Assembly (NCBI RefSeq): GCF_900176075.1
Contig: NZ_FWWV01000002.1
Location: forward strand, 124,001-188,000
DNA length: 64,000 nt
Direction: 5' to 3'
Source: Pasteurella testudinis DSM 23072
GTDB lineage: Bacteria; Pseudomonadota; Gammaproteobacteria; Enterobacterales; Pasteurellaceae
Under the pieces are notes generated by a model, which saw only the letters and a list, made by a program, of their open reading frames with translations, searched no databases and was not told the DNA's origin. Below are positions 9,776 through 18,835 of the stretch, piece by piece; within the stretch, counting starts at the first letter, position 1, and every line of letters begins with the position of its first letter. The translations under genes and the position numbers were made by a program.

Positions 9776-10534
9776 ATGACAGTGTTTAAAAAGTTTATCA
9801 TAAGTGTAATTACAATTCTTTCGATTATGAATGTTAATGCAAGAACAATTAGTGACCTATCTGTCGAAGAAAAATTAGAACTTAATACAGCATTGGTAGC
9901 CTATGAAAATAAACAATTTGATACTGCAATACCAATATTTAAGAAATATCATGACGTATTAGAGGCTCAAGAAAAATTAGGTAATATGTATCACTATGGT
10001 TACGGTGTTGATAAAAATTTAAGCTTAGCTGTTATTTTGCATGCTCAAGCTGGAATGCAAGGAGGACTTGGATCACAATTATATGTTGGCATGGCTTTTA
10101 TGGTTGGAGAGGGTGTTCGACAAGATTATCAAGAAGCAATGAAATGGTATGAGAAAGCTGCATTACAGAATGACGATTCAGCACAATACTTTTTAGGAAG
10201 CATGAACTATTCTACCAAAAACTATATCGAAGCAGTAAAATGGTATAAAAAATCCGCTGAAAACAACTGTTCTAATGCTCAATTTGACTTAGCTAATTTG
10301 TATTTAGAAGGCAAAGGTGTTGAACAAAATTATCAATCGGCCATATTTTGGCTAGAAAAAGCTTCAAATCAAAATCATTATGACGCAATACGTTTATTAG
10401 CAAACTTATATGAACATGGCGACACAACGATAATAAATAAACAAAAAGCAAAAAGTTGGTATAAGAAAGCTTGTGAAATCGGCGACTATATAGGATGTGA
10501 AGGAGAAAAAAGAATGGAAAAATCCGGCTACTAA
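9776..10534 (+). CDS. Secreted Sel1-like repeat protein
   Basis: About 252 residues with an N-terminal signal sequence (MTVFKKFIISVITILSIMNV, cleavage likely after NVNA). Five to six Sel1-like repeats follow, e.g. ASSEMBLY units reading LGNMYHYGYGVDKN, AMKWYEKAALQNDDSAQYFL and DLANLYLEGKGVEQNYQSA. Such helical repeats serve protein-protein contacts, so no enzymatic role follows. I prefer ATG 9776 because it opens the signal peptide; an in-frame ATG at 9746 would extend it by ten residues, and neither has a clear ribosome site. The gene is visibly richer in A+T than its neighbours, contains no uptake signal, and sits between the nap terminator and fetB, which suggests later acquisition. Confidence 0.75.
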   Translation: MTVFKKFIISVITILSIMNVNARTISDLSVEEKLELNTALVAYENKQFDTAIPIFKKYHDVLEAQEKLGNMYHYGYGVDKNLSLAVILHAQAGMQGGLGSQLYVGMAFMVGEGVRQDYQEAMKWYEKAALQNDDSAQYFLGSMNYSTKNYIEAVKWYKKSAENNCSNAQFDLANLYLEGKGVEQNYQSAIFWLEKASNQNHYDAIRLLANLYEHGDTTIINKQKAKSWYKKACEIGDYIGCEGEKRMEKSGY

Positions 10535-10607
10535 AATTGAATGAGTAAATAACAACAATATTGTGAAAACTATTTATAGTATATTGTTGTTATTTTATAT
10601 CTTTAGA

Positions 10608-11387
10608 TTAAATCATTCTTAAATCAATTTGATTACGTTGATTATACAACGTGCGGTGTCCAAAATAGAGTGCCATAAACAGTGCCAGACTGACGGCGGT
10701 GCAGATGGCGATCATAATCGCAATTTGATATAACACCGCGGTGCTGGGCAACGTGCCGGAGAGAATCTGTCCGGTCATCATGCCCGGCAGGGCGATAATT
10801 CCCATTCCCAGCATGGAGTTGAGCGTCGGTAAAAGTGCGGTTTCGACCGCTTGGTTGACATACGGCATTAAGATTTTTTCCGGCGTCGCACCGAAGTTTA
10901 ACAGCGTGTTGATTTTATCCCGTTCCGTCGTCAGGCTTTCACGAAACGTTTTAATCCCTAAATTCAGTGCGGTCATTGAATTTCCCATAATCATGCCGCC
11001 GAGCGGAATCACATATTGCGGATTAAACAGAGGCTGATTGGTCACCACCACCACAAAAAACGCAATCACGCTCAGTCCGGCAAAGGTAATCGACAACGCG
11101 ATCGCCGATTTAAAGCGGCGGTTCAAATTCAGATTTTTCGACAACACCCGATGAATGGCGAAAATCACCATCGCCGCCACATATAACACGGTGAAAATCG
11201 GGCTGGGGTGGCCGAAAATATAGGTCAGCACCCAACCGGCGATAATCAGCTGCACCGTCATGCGGATACTGGCAAGCAGTAATAAACGTGACTGCTGAAT
11301 ATGATTTTTCTTCATCACATACAACACGACCAACAACAAAAGATACACCAAACTGAAATTCAGTAGGTTCATACTGACATCGTTCAT
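10608..11387 (-). CDS. fetB: Iron export ABC permease FetB
   Basis: UPF0014-family membrane permease of the FetAB exporter, which lowers cytoplasmic iron and raises peroxide resistance in E. coli. The 259 residues equal the E. coli length. About six to seven membrane segments are present, with the conserved stretch VIPLGGMIMGNSMTALNLG and the following RDKINTLLNFGATPEKI. It follows fetA by three bases. The metal specificity is taken from the family and is not visible here. Confidence 0.85.
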   Translation of the reverse strand: MNDVSMNLLNFSLVYLLLLVVLYVMKKNHIQQSRLLLLASIRMTVQLIIAGWVLTYIFGHPSPIFTVLYVAAMVIFAIHRVLSKNLNLNRRFKSAIALSITFAGLSVIAFFVVVVTNQPLFNPQYVIPLGGMIMGNSMTALNLGIKTFRESLTTERDKINTLLNFGATPEKILMPYVNQAVETALLPTLNSMLGMGIIALPGMMTGQILSGTLPSTAVLYQIAIMIAICTAVSLALFMALYFGHRTLYNQRNQIDLRMI

Positions 11388-11390
11388 GTT

Positions 11391-12020
11391 CTAATCCTTA
11401 CTGATGTGAATAATTTGATCGGCGTGTCGCTGCACCAGCGCGTGATCATGGCTGATCGCCAGCACGCTGATCCGTTGGCGACGGCAATAAAGCAAAATAT
11501 CGTTCAGCACGTTTTCCGCCAAATCGGCGTCCAACGCCGAAGTCGGTTCGTCCAACATCAACAGCTTAGGTTGTAAACTCAGCGCCAGTGCCAAGAAAAC
11601 CCGCTGTTGTTCGCCGCCGGACAGCGTGGCGCAAGACGTTTGCAGTGCAAAATCCGCATGGCACAATTGCAAGAAAGTGCGGATTTGCGCTTGTTCGGGC
11701 AGCGGTTTGTCCAAATAACGATAAAACTGTTCGAAATTTTGCAGAATGGTTTGCGGAAACAAAAACAGCCGTTGGTTAACCAGCAACAGCTCACGCCGCA
11801 GCTGCACCGTATCCAGTTGCGCAATATCGCGCCCCTGATACAGAATCCGTCCGCCGTTTGGGCTTGCCGTGCCGTTAATCAGCCTTAACAGCGTGCTTTT
11901 GCCGCTGCCGCTGGCGCCTTGTAAAAAAGTCACTTGTTCGGCGGTGATTTGCACATCGGGATACTGCAACAGCTGCTGCGCCTGAAAGGTCACGTTTTGT
12001 AATTCGAGAAGTGCGGTCAT
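11391..12020 (-). CDS. fetA: Iron export ABC ATPase FetA
   Basis: ATP-binding subunit paired with FetB. The 209-residue product has Walker A GASGSGKS, signature LSGGEQQRV, Walker B LLMLDEPTSALD and the H-loop histidine in ISHDH. I use ATG 12020 (MTALLELQ), since the family begins at the LxxLQNVxF strand. A TTG ten codons upstream is also open, and neither start has a convincing ribosome site. An uptake signal overlaps the first codons. Confidence 0.87.
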   Translation of the reverse strand: MTALLELQNVTFQAQQLLQYPDVQITAEQVTFLQGASGSGKSTLLRLINGTASPNGGRILYQGRDIAQLDTVQLRRELLLVNQRLFLFPQTILQNFEQFYRYLDKPLPEQAQIRTFLQLCHADFALQTSCATLSGGEQQRVFLALALSLQPKLLMLDEPTSALDADLAENVLNDILLYCRRQRISVLAISHDHALVQRHADQIIHISKD

Positions 12021-12134
12021 AACGATATCAAATGGAGAAATAATCGCCAAGTATAGCGGATAAATCGCAATTTTTCTATCGCATGCCTGACTCGATTTGT
12101 TCGGCGTTGCCGCAGCATTGCCGTGAGAGAAAGG

Positions 12135-13082
12135 CTATTTTCTCAATTTAACCCGTTCGATTGCGTGATTCGCCCCTTTGACCAGAATCAAATTGGCGCG
12201 CTCACTGCTCGGCAAAATATTTTGTTTTAAATTCAAGCCGTTAATCGTATCCCAAATATGGTGAGCGGTGGCGATCGCCTCTTGTTCCGACAAGGTGGAA
12301 TAGTGATGGAAATAGGAGTTCGGATCGCTGAACGCCCCTTGACGGAAGGTTAAAAAGCGCTTGGTATACCACGTTTTCAGCAGTGATTCTTTGGCATCGA
12401 CAAAAATGGAAAAATCGACGAAATCGGACACAAACAGCCGATCCGGATTATTGCTGTGATTGGCGCTGGTTTGCAGCACATTCAGCCCTTCCAAAATCAG
12501 AATATCCGGTTGATCAATCACATTGTATTGATCCGGCACGATATCGTAGGTCAAATGCGAATAAATCGGCGCTTTGACAGCGCTCTTGCCCGATTTGATA
12601 TCGGAAATAAAGCGGATCAAACGCTGGGTATCGTAAGACACCGGAAAGCCTTTTTTCTGCAACAGATTCTGCTGTTGCAGCGTTGCCAGCGGATAGAGAA
12701 AACCGTCAGTGGTGAGCAAATCCACCTTGCGCTTTTTCGGCCAGTGGCTCAACAACGACTGTAAAATCCGCGCCGAGGTGCTTTTGCCGACGGCGACGCT
12801 GCCGGCAATGCTGATAATATACGGTACTTTCGGCGTTTCAATGCCCAAAAAGCGGTGTAATACGGTTTGCCGACGCAAATTTTCTTCGATGTAATAATTC
12901 ACCAGACGTGTCAACGGCAGGTAAATGGTACTGACTTCTTCTAAGGAAAGTTCTTCGTTAAAACCGAGTAACGGCTCCAAATCCTGTTGGGTTAAGGTCA
13001 GCGGCACAGATTTACGCAATGCCGCCCATTGTTGGCGGTCAAATTCTAAAAACGGCGTAAATTTTTTCTGTTCGGATCCCAT
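12135..13082 (-). CDS. coaA: Type I pantothenate kinase CoaA
   Basis: Catalyses ATP-dependent phosphorylation of pantothenate, the first and controlling step of coenzyme A synthesis. The 315 residues match the bacterial type I enzyme. The Walker A motif is GSVAVGKST. The kinase core continues through [15 protein letters not shown] and the substrate region [21 protein letters not shown]. The gene is a single unit transcribed toward fetA. CoaBC, which acts next in the pathway, is encoded at 44672-45892. Confidence 0.96.
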   Translation of the reverse strand: MGSEQKKFTPFLEFDRQQWAALRKSVPLTLTQQDLEPLLGFNEELSLEEVSTIYLPLTRLVNYYIEENLRRQTVLHRFLGIETPKVPYIISIAGSVAVGKSTSARILQSLLSHWPKKRKVDLLTTDGFLYPLATLQQQNLLQKKGFPVSYDTQRLIRFISDIKSGKSAVKAPIYSHLTYDIVPDQYNVIDQPDILILEGLNVLQTSANHSNNPDRLFVSDFVDFSIFVDAKESLLKTWYTKRFLTFRQGAFSDPNSYFHHYSTLSEQEAIATAHHIWDTINGLNLKQNILPSSERANLILVKGANHAIERVKLRK

Positions 13083-13287
13083 GCTTTGCTTTTTTCCTCA
13101 CCTGACGGCTGGCTGTTGACAATGGGCGATATATTGCACGCATTAGCGCCGAGAAGCAATCGCCAATGCAGAAATAATCGCGCATTTTCGGCGATATGGG
13201 GTGAAACAACGGAAGCTTGCGCAACTTTTGAACAGTTGCGCTTTCGCTTGCCTTGTCATCACCCCGCCCAACCGCACTTCCATTCGG

Positions 13288-14094
13288 CTAATCGATCAAG
13301 CCCAATTGCTGCAAGCCTTTGTATAAACCGTCTTCGGCAATATCGGCGGTAACGTAATCCGCCAGCGCCTTCAATTCGGAATGGCCGTTGCCCATCGCCA
13401 CCCCGAAGCCGACTTCGCGCAACATTTCCAAATCATTCAACCCGTCGCCAAACGCCACCGCGTTGTCCGGCGTGAGATTAAAATGCTGCAATACCGCTTG
13501 AATGCCGCGCGCCTTCGAGCCTTCCGCCGCCAGCAAATCCACCGAATAATCATGCCAGCGCACCACCCGCAAGTTCTCGCCTAAAACCCCTGAATCGGCG
13601 AGCAATTGATCCTGACTTTGCGTATAAAACGGCAACATTTGGTAAACCGCATGCGTCAAATAATAATCCGGATCAACGATATAGGTTTTCGTGATCGGAT
13701 CCAGCGCGTCGGCGATTTCAGGGGTGATGCGGTTCACTGCCACGTCGGTTTCCGAGACAAAGGCATAATCAATCTCATGCTGCTTGAAAAAAGCAACCAA
13801 ACGCTCGATATCCGCTTGCGCCAACGGATAGGTCTGCAACGGCTGCCCGCGATAGCTGTTGTATTGCCCGTTAATGGTGACGAACAACTCAATCGGCAAC
13901 GCACCGATTAACTGTTTGATCTCCAACGGCAGAGAGCATAACGAACGTCCGGTGGCAATGGCAGGAATAATGCCCTTCTGCTGCAATTTCGCCAGCGCAA
14001 CCGGCACTGACGGCGGCAGATACTGCTGATGTTTCATATACAGGGTTTCATCGATATCAAAAAATACGATTTTAATTTGTTGCGGATCTAACAT
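13288..14094 (-). CDS. HAD-superfamily (Cof-type) phosphatase
   Basis: A 268-residue cytoplasmic hydrolase with the HAD motifs: FFDIDETLY near residue 10 (nucleophile aspartate), ATGRS, the lysine in GSKARG, and FGDGLNDLEML. A large C2-type cap lies between them, which places it in the Cof/YbjI subfamily acting on sugar phosphates or similar metabolites. The substrate cannot be read from the sequence. The gap to coaA (about 200 bases) holds only an uptake signal and the coaA leader. Confidence 0.85.
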   Translation of the reverse strand: MLDPQQIKIVFFDIDETLYMKHQQYLPPSVPVALAKLQQKGIIPAIATGRSLCSLPLEIKQLIGALPIELFVTINGQYNSYRGQPLQTYPLAQADIERLVAFFKQHEIDYAFVSETDVAVNRITPEIADALDPITKTYIVDPDYYLTHAVYQMLPFYTQSQDQLLADSGVLGENLRVVRWHDYSVDLLAAEGSKARGIQAVLQHFNLTPDNAVAFGDGLNDLEMLREVGFGVAMGNGHSELKALADYVTADIAEDGLYKGLQQLGLID

Positions 14095-14149
14095 ACTGAT
14101 TCCTAATTTAGCGGACGAATTTAAAAAATAGCGCTTAGTATAATATTTT

Positions 14150-14165
14150 TTCGATCCGGATCGAA
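14150..14165 (+). promoter_or_regulatory. CRP-S (competence) site upstream of comF
   Basis: TTCGA-TCCGGA-TCGAA is a perfect dyad close to the CRP-S core TGCGA-N6-TCGCA and is flanked by T and A runs. It lies about 115 bases before the comF start. CRP-S sites need both CRP and Sxy in Pasteurellaceae. One base per half-site departs from the consensus. Confidence 0.55.
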
Positions 14166-14277
14166 GAAATAGTCTGCCGTTGCGGCATTAAAGTGCGGTT
14201 TGGTGGTATTTTGCCGCTTATCTTTCCTTTCTACTTACCTTTACTTTCTACTTATCTTTACTTTCTACGGAGCCATC

Positions 14278-14967
14278 ATGCGCTGGTTGGAAGCCAAACT
14301 CGATGCGAGTTGTGTCTGTTGTAAAACGAAATTGGCGGTTGCGCAGCACGGATTATGCAGCCGCTGCGATCGCGAGATTCCGCGTTTTGCCTATTGCGGC
14401 CGTTGCGGTAACGAACTCACTGCTGATTTCGTACATTGCGGCAAGTGTTTAACTGATCCGCCGGCGTGGCAGCGCTTGGTGACGGTCAGCACTTTCCGCC
14501 CGCCGTTATCGGATTTGATCCACGCCTTTAAATTCCACCGCCGCTTCGAGCTTGACCGCACTTTGGCACGGTTGTTGCTGCTGGCGGTCAAACAGGCACG
14601 GCGCACCCACGCCTTGCCCTTGCCCGAAGCGCTGCTGCCGGTGCCGCTGCACCCTGTGCGCCAATGGCAACGCGGTTATAACCAATCGCTGCTGCTGGCG
14701 AAATGGTTATCCAAATGGCTGGAAATCCCGTGTGACAACCAACTGCTGCAACGGGTGCGTTATACTGCTGCGCAACGGCAACTCAGCGGCAAACAACGGC
14801 ATAAAAATCTGCGCCGTGCCTTTGCCTTATCCCAAACGCCGAGCTATCGATCGGTGGCGATTATCGATGATGTCATCACCACCGGCACCACCATGCAAGA
14901 AATCAGCCGACTGCTGCAAAAGAGCGGTGTGCAAGATATTCAGGTGTGGAGTTTATGCCGCACCTAA
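14278..14967 (+). CDS. comF: Competence protein ComF (phosphoribosyltransferase fold)
   Basis: Needed for movement of transforming DNA into the cytoplasm; the biochemical reaction is not settled. The 229-residue product has an N-terminal four-cysteine zinc module (CVCCKTK...CSRC) and a second CGRCG...CGKC pair. A phosphoribosyltransferase domain follows with the PRPP motif VAIIDDVITTGTTM near the C terminus. The start at 14278 follows CGGAGCC; a longer upstream reading lacks such a site. In H. influenzae comF closes the comABCDEF operon, but here a HAD gene lies upstream and a CRP-S-like site precedes it. Confidence 0.9.
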   Translation: MRWLEAKLDASCVCCKTKLAVAQHGLCSRCDREIPRFAYCGRCGNELTADFVHCGKCLTDPPAWQRLVTVSTFRPPLSDLIHAFKFHRRFELDRTLARLLLLAVKQARRTHALPLPEALLPVPLHPVRQWQRGYNQSLLLAKWLSKWLEIPCDNQLLQRVRYTAAQRQLSGKQRHKNLRRAFALSQTPSYRSVAIIDDVITTGTTMQEISRLLQKSGVQDIQVWSLCRT

Positions 14968-14969
14968 CG

Positions 14970-15320
14970 TCAGCACTGTAGCGCCGATACTTTGATTTCC
15001 ACTTTCCATTCCGCTTTTGCCAGTTTGGCTTCGACACAGGCACGCGCCGGACTGTGTTGCGGATTGACCCATTCGTCCCAAGCGCGGTTCATGCCGGCAT
15101 AATCCGCCATATCGGTGAGGAAAATCGTGGCTTCAAGCAGATGGTTTTTATCCGAACCGCACTTTGCCAGCCAAGCGTCGATTTGCGCCAACACATCGCA
15201 AGTTTGTTGATAAATATCCGCCTCGCTGTTTTCCGGCACCATGCCGGCAAGAAAGACAAAGCCGTTGGCAACGGTGGCTTCTGAAAAACGTGGGGTTTGT
15301 CCGAAATATTGGATTGTCAT
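14970..15320 (-). CDS. RidA/YjgF-family protein, YoaB-like
   Basis: A 116-residue member of the Rid family, whose best-known member hydrolyses reactive enamine/imine intermediates. The family body is visible in VANGFVFLAGMVP, QTCDVLAQIDAWLAKCGSDK, EATIFLTDMADYAGMN and PARACVEAKLAK. The arginine in SPARAC corresponds to the conserved catalytic arginine. It converges with comF, with stop codons three bases apart. Subfamily function is unproven. Confidence 0.85.
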   Translation of the reverse strand: MTIQYFGQTPRFSEATVANGFVFLAGMVPENSEADIYQQTCDVLAQIDAWLAKCGSDKNHLLEATIFLTDMADYAGMNRAWDEWVNPQHSPARACVEAKLAKAEWKVEIKVSALQC

Positions 15321-15477
15321 GTCATTTTCTCCTGATAAAAAACGGCGTTTATGTTAGCACAGCCGCCGTGCCGCGATGCGGAAAAACTGGAAAAAGATCG
15401 GATTAAAGCGTATTATTTTGCTCACTGTATTCCGACAAGATAAGTCGGATATTACCCCTATAAAAGCAAGGTGAACT

Positions 15478-16059
15478 ATGTATATTCAAATTTCTGATAG
15501 CGCACAAGCCCATTTTCGTAAACTGTTGGATCAGCAGGAAGAAGGCACGCAGATTCGTATTTTCGTGGTCAATCCCGGCACGCCGAACGCCGAGTGCGGC
15601 GTTTCCTACTGTCCGCCGAATGCGGTGGAAGCCAACGACAGCGAATTGACCTACGCCAGTTTTTCCGCTTTTGTCGATGAAGTCAGCTATCCGTTTTTAG
15701 AGGGCGCGGAACTGGATTTCGTCACCGACGACATGGGCTCGCAACTGACCCTGAAAGCGCCGAATGCCAAAATGAAGAAAGTGGCGGACGACGCACCGTT
15801 AATCGAGCGGGTCGATTATGTGATTCAAACCCAAATCAATCCGCAACTGGCAAGCCACGGCGGTCGGATCACGCTCATCGAACTGACCGACGACGGCTAT
15901 GCGATTTTGCAATTCGGCGGCGGCTGCAACGGCTGTTCGATGGTAGACGTGACCCTGAAAGACGGCATCGAAAAACAGTTGTTGGAGCAATTCAGCGGCG
16001 AACTGAACGGCGTGCGTGACATCACCGAACACCAACGCGGCGAACATTCGTATTATTAG
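15478..16059 (+). CDS. nfuA: Fe-S biogenesis protein NfuA
   Basis: Iron-sulphur carrier that delivers [4Fe-4S] clusters to apoproteins. The 193-residue protein has an N-terminal A-type-like domain without the usual cysteine triad and a C-terminal NFU domain with GGGCNGCSM, which holds the cluster across a dimer. It starts with a clear AAGG ribosome site. The comF-nfuA neighbourhood recalls E. coli gntX-nfuA, with a RidA-like gene inserted in opposite orientation. Confidence 0.94.
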   Translation: MYIQISDSAQAHFRKLLDQQEEGTQIRIFVVNPGTPNAECGVSYCPPNAVEANDSELTYASFSAFVDEVSYPFLEGAELDFVTDDMGSQLTLKAPNAKMKKVADDAPLIERVDYVIQTQINPQLASHGGRITLIELTDDGYAILQFGGGCNGCSMVDVTLKDGIEKQLLEQFSGELNGVRDITEHQRGEHSYY

Positions 16060-16106
16060 ATTATCGCTACTACGCTCAAATGATTGGCAAAGGTAGTTTA
16101 TGAAAC

Positions 16107-16220
16107 AAAGTAGGGGCGGATTAACTATCCGTCCGTTTACGAAGTACGATATAAACAATTAACCAATAAAAGAGAAATGCAAAGTGCGGTTCGGGCGGAT
16201 AGTTAATCCGCCCCTACTTT
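16107..16220. repeat. Dispersed 114-bp element with long terminal inverted repeats (copy A)
   Basis: Both ends carry the same ~29-base arm in opposite orientation (AAAGTAGGGGCGGATT...). Each arm is itself a partial palindrome around GGCGGAT/ATCCG. An uptake signal lies inside the right arm at 16182-16190. Read on the minus strand, the first ~97 bases match 63749-63843 closely, including the interior TATATCGTA-TTCG-AAACGGACG. No coding frame is present. It resembles a small non-autonomous element between nfuA and tex. Confidence 0.75.
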
Positions 16221-16280
16221 TACATTTCACCTTTACCAGCAATTTGAGCTCTTTTGCATTTTTACCCAAGAGATTTCACT

Positions 16281-18602
16281 ATGCTAAACCAACACATCAG
16301 CCAAACCATTGCGCAAGAACTGAATGTGCAAGCCAAACAAATTTTAGCCGCCATCGGTTTGGTGGACGAGGGCAACACCATTCCGTTTATCGCCCGTTAC
16401 CGCAAAGAAGTGACCGGCGGCTTGGACGACACCCAACTGCGCCATTTTGAAACCCGTCTGCTCTACCTACGAGAACTGGACGACCGCCGCCAAACCATTT
16501 TGAAATCAATCGGCGAGCAGGGCAAACTCAGCGCCGAGCTGCAAGCCAAAATCGAAACCTGCCAAAGCAAAACCGAATTGGAAGATCTCTATCTGCCATA
16601 CAAGCCGAAACGCCGCACCAAAGGGCAAATTGCAATTGAAGCCGGTTTGGAACCGTTGGCGGATCTATTATGGCAAACACCGGCAACCGTGCCGGAAACG
16701 GCGGCAGAAAGCTATATCGACAGCGAAAAAGGCGTTGCCGACACGAAAGCGGCACTGGACGGCGCACGGTATATTTTAATGGAACGCTTTGCCGAAGATG
16801 CGGAATTATTGGCAAAAGTGCGCGCCTATTTGCTGAAAAGTGCGGTATTGGTGTCGAAAGTGATCAGCGGCAAAGAAGCCGAAGGGGCGAAATTCCAAGA
16901 CTATTTTGCCCATCAGGAACCGCTGAGCAAAGTGCCGTCGCACCGTGCGCTGGCAATGTTGCGCGGACGCAACGAAGGCATTTTGCAGTTAAGCCTGAAT
17001 GCCGATCCGGATCAAGACGAAAGCGTGCGCCAAAGCTACTGCGAAGAGATTATCCGCCAACATTTAGGCGTAAATTTCAATCAACAGCCTGCCGATAGTT
17101 GGCGGCAGCAGGTGATCAGTTGGACATGGCGAATTAAGATTTCACTACATTTAGAAACCGAACTGATGGCAAGTCTGCGTGAAAAAGCGGAAAACGAAGC
17201 AATTGATGTCTTTGCGCGCAATCTGACCGCACTTTTGATGGCGGCACCGGCAGGGGCGAAAAACACCATGGGGCTGGATCCCGGTTTGCGCACCGGCGTG
17301 AAAGTGGCGGTGGTGGATAACACCGGCAAATTACTCGCTACCGATACTATTTATCCACATACCGGACAAATGGATAAAGCGATGGCGAGCGTTTACCAGT
17401 TGGGTAAAAAATACAACGTCGGCTTAATTGCGATAGGTAACGGCACGGCTTCGCGCGAAACCGAACGCTTTGTGGCGGAGATTCTGCAAAAATCCCATGA
17501 TTGGCAGGCGCAGAAAGTGGTGGTGAGCGAAGCCGGTGCGTCGGTTTATTCCGCTTCCGAGCTGGCGGCGCAGGAATTTCCGCAGTTGGACGTCTCGCTG
17601 CGCGGGGCGGTTTCGATTGCGCGCCGTCTGCAAGATCCGTTGGCGGAACTGGTGAAAATCGATCCGAAAGCGATTGGCGTGGGGCAATATCAGCACGATG
17701 TCAACCAAAGCCAACTGGCACGCAAACTGGACGCGGTGGTCGAGGATTGCGTGAATGCGGTCGGCGTGGACTTGAACACCGCTTCTGCACCGCTCTTGGC
17801 ACGGGTGGCGGGCATGAGCGCCACGCTGGCGCAAAATATCGTCCATTACCGCGATGAAAACGGACGCTTTGACGACCGTAACCAACTGAAAAAAGTCACC
17901 CGTCTGGGGCCGAAAGCCTTTGAGCAGTGCGCCGGATTTATGCGGATTAACAACGGTAAAAATCCGCTCGATGCCTCCAGCGTGCATCCGGAAGCCTATC
18001 CGGTGGTGGAAAAAATCCTGCAAGCCACCTCGCAAACCATCGGCGATCTGATGGGCAATGCCAGTGCGGTGCGCCAACTGAACGCCGCACAGTTCACCGA
18101 CGAGCGCTTCGGGCTGCCGACGGTGCGCGATATTTTAAGCGAACTGGAAAAACCGGGACGCGATCCGCGCGGTGAATTCAAAACCGCCACCTTTATGGAC
18201 GGCGTGGAAGAGATCACCGATTTGCAAGTCGGTATGATTTTAGAGGGCACGGTCACTAACGTCACCAATTTCGGCGCGTTTGTCGATATCGGCGTACATC
18301 AAGACGGTTTGGTGCATATTTCTTCGCTGTCGAATAAATTTGTACAAGATCCGCACGAAGTGGTGAAAACCGGTGATGTGGTGAAAGTGAAAGTGATGGA
18401 CGTGGACATCGCACGCAAACGCATCGCCTTAAGCTGCCGTCTGGACGAACAACCGCAAGATAAAAGTGCGGTCAACGCCACAGACAAAAAACATACCGCC
18501 GCTAACCGTTCCAATTTGAACAACACGACACGCCAATCCCGATCCAATTCCAACATCGGCAACAATGCTTTCGCCGATGCCCTGAAGAACTGGAAGAAAT
18601 AA
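16281..18602 (+). CDS. tex: RNA-binding transcription factor Tex
   Basis: The 773 residues equal the E. coli Tex length. The order is an N-terminal helical domain, a YqgF-like domain ([18 protein letters not shown], about residue 330), helix-hairpin-helix motifs ([20 protein letters not shown]) and a C-terminal S1 domain ([20 protein letters not shown]). A variable polar tail contains an uptake signal. I use ATG 16281 after AAGAGA; a longer upstream reading overlaps untranslated sequence. Tex binds nucleic acid and influences transcription, but its precise role is open. Confidence 0.94.
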   Translation: MLNQHISQTIAQELNVQAKQILAAIGLVDEGNTIPFIARYRKEVTGGLDDTQLRHFETRLLYLRELDDRRQTILKSIGEQGKLSAELQAKIETCQSKTELEDLYLPYKPKRRTKGQIAIEAGLEPLADLLWQTPATVPETAAESYIDSEKGVADTKAALDGARYILMERFAEDAELLAKVRAYLLKSAVLVSKVISGKEAEGAKFQDYFAHQEPLSKVPSHRALAMLRGRNEGILQLSLNADPDQDESVRQSYCEEIIRQHLGVNFNQQPADSWRQQVISWTWRIKISLHLETELMASLREKAENEAIDVFARNLTALLMAAPAGAKNTMGLDPGLRTGVKVAVVDNTGKLLATDTIYPHTGQMDKAMASVYQLGKKYNVGLIAIGNGTASRETERFVAEILQKSHDWQAQKVVVSEAGASVYSASELAAQEFPQLDVSLRGAVSIARRLQDPLAELVKIDPKAIGVGQYQHDVNQSQLARKLDAVVEDCVNAVGVDLNTASAPLLARVAGMSATLAQNIVHYRDENGRFDDRNQLKKVTRLGPKAFEQCAGFMRINNGKNPLDASSVHPEAYPVVEKILQATSQTIGDLMGNASAVRQLNAAQFTDERFGLPTVRDILSELEKPGRDPRGEFKTATFMDGVEEITDLQVGMILEGTVTNVTNFGAFVDIGVHQDGLVHISSLSNKFVQDPHEVVKTGDVVKVKVMDVDIARKRIALSCRLDEQPQDKSAVNATDKKHTAANRSNLNNTTRQSRSNSNIGNNAFADALKNWKK

Positions 18603-18626
18603 TTTTCATTAATTCATCATGTTAAG

Positions 18627-18656
18627 GCACTCATCATCTCAGATGAGTGCTTTTTT
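18627..18656 (+). terminator. Terminator after tex
   Basis: Stem GCACTCATC/GATGAGTGC with a six-base loop, followed by TTTTTT. Confidence 0.9.
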
Positions 18657-18697
18657 ATTACAGAATTATGACTGTTTTGCAAAATCATTTCTAAAAT

Positions 18698-18719
18698 GAA
18701 TGTGATACCGATCCCAATT
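18698..18719 (+). promoter_or_regulatory. Candidate CRP site upstream of glpT
   Basis: TGTGA-TACCGA-TCCCA matches the CRP consensus TGTGA-N6-TCACA except at one position, within an AT-rich context. It lies 115-135 bases before glpT. CRP control of glp genes is established in enteric bacteria; here it is inferred. Confidence 0.55.
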
Positions 18720-18723
18720 TTCA

Positions 18724-18736
18724 TATTCGAACATAG
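18724..18736 (+). promoter_or_regulatory. Possible GlpR half-operators upstream of glpT
   Basis: The complement of TTCGAACATA fits the E. coli GlpR half-site WATKYTCGWW exactly. The overlapping opposite half fits at eight of ten positions. It sits between the CRP-like site and glpT. No glpR gene is in the window. Confidence 0.35.
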
Positions 18737-18835
18737 ATAACCTTAATAAAACTGATATTATTGCAACCCTAAATATGGATCACTGTATTTTAAACACACT
18801 AATTTACTTATAACTCTAATAAAAAGAGGCATTTT

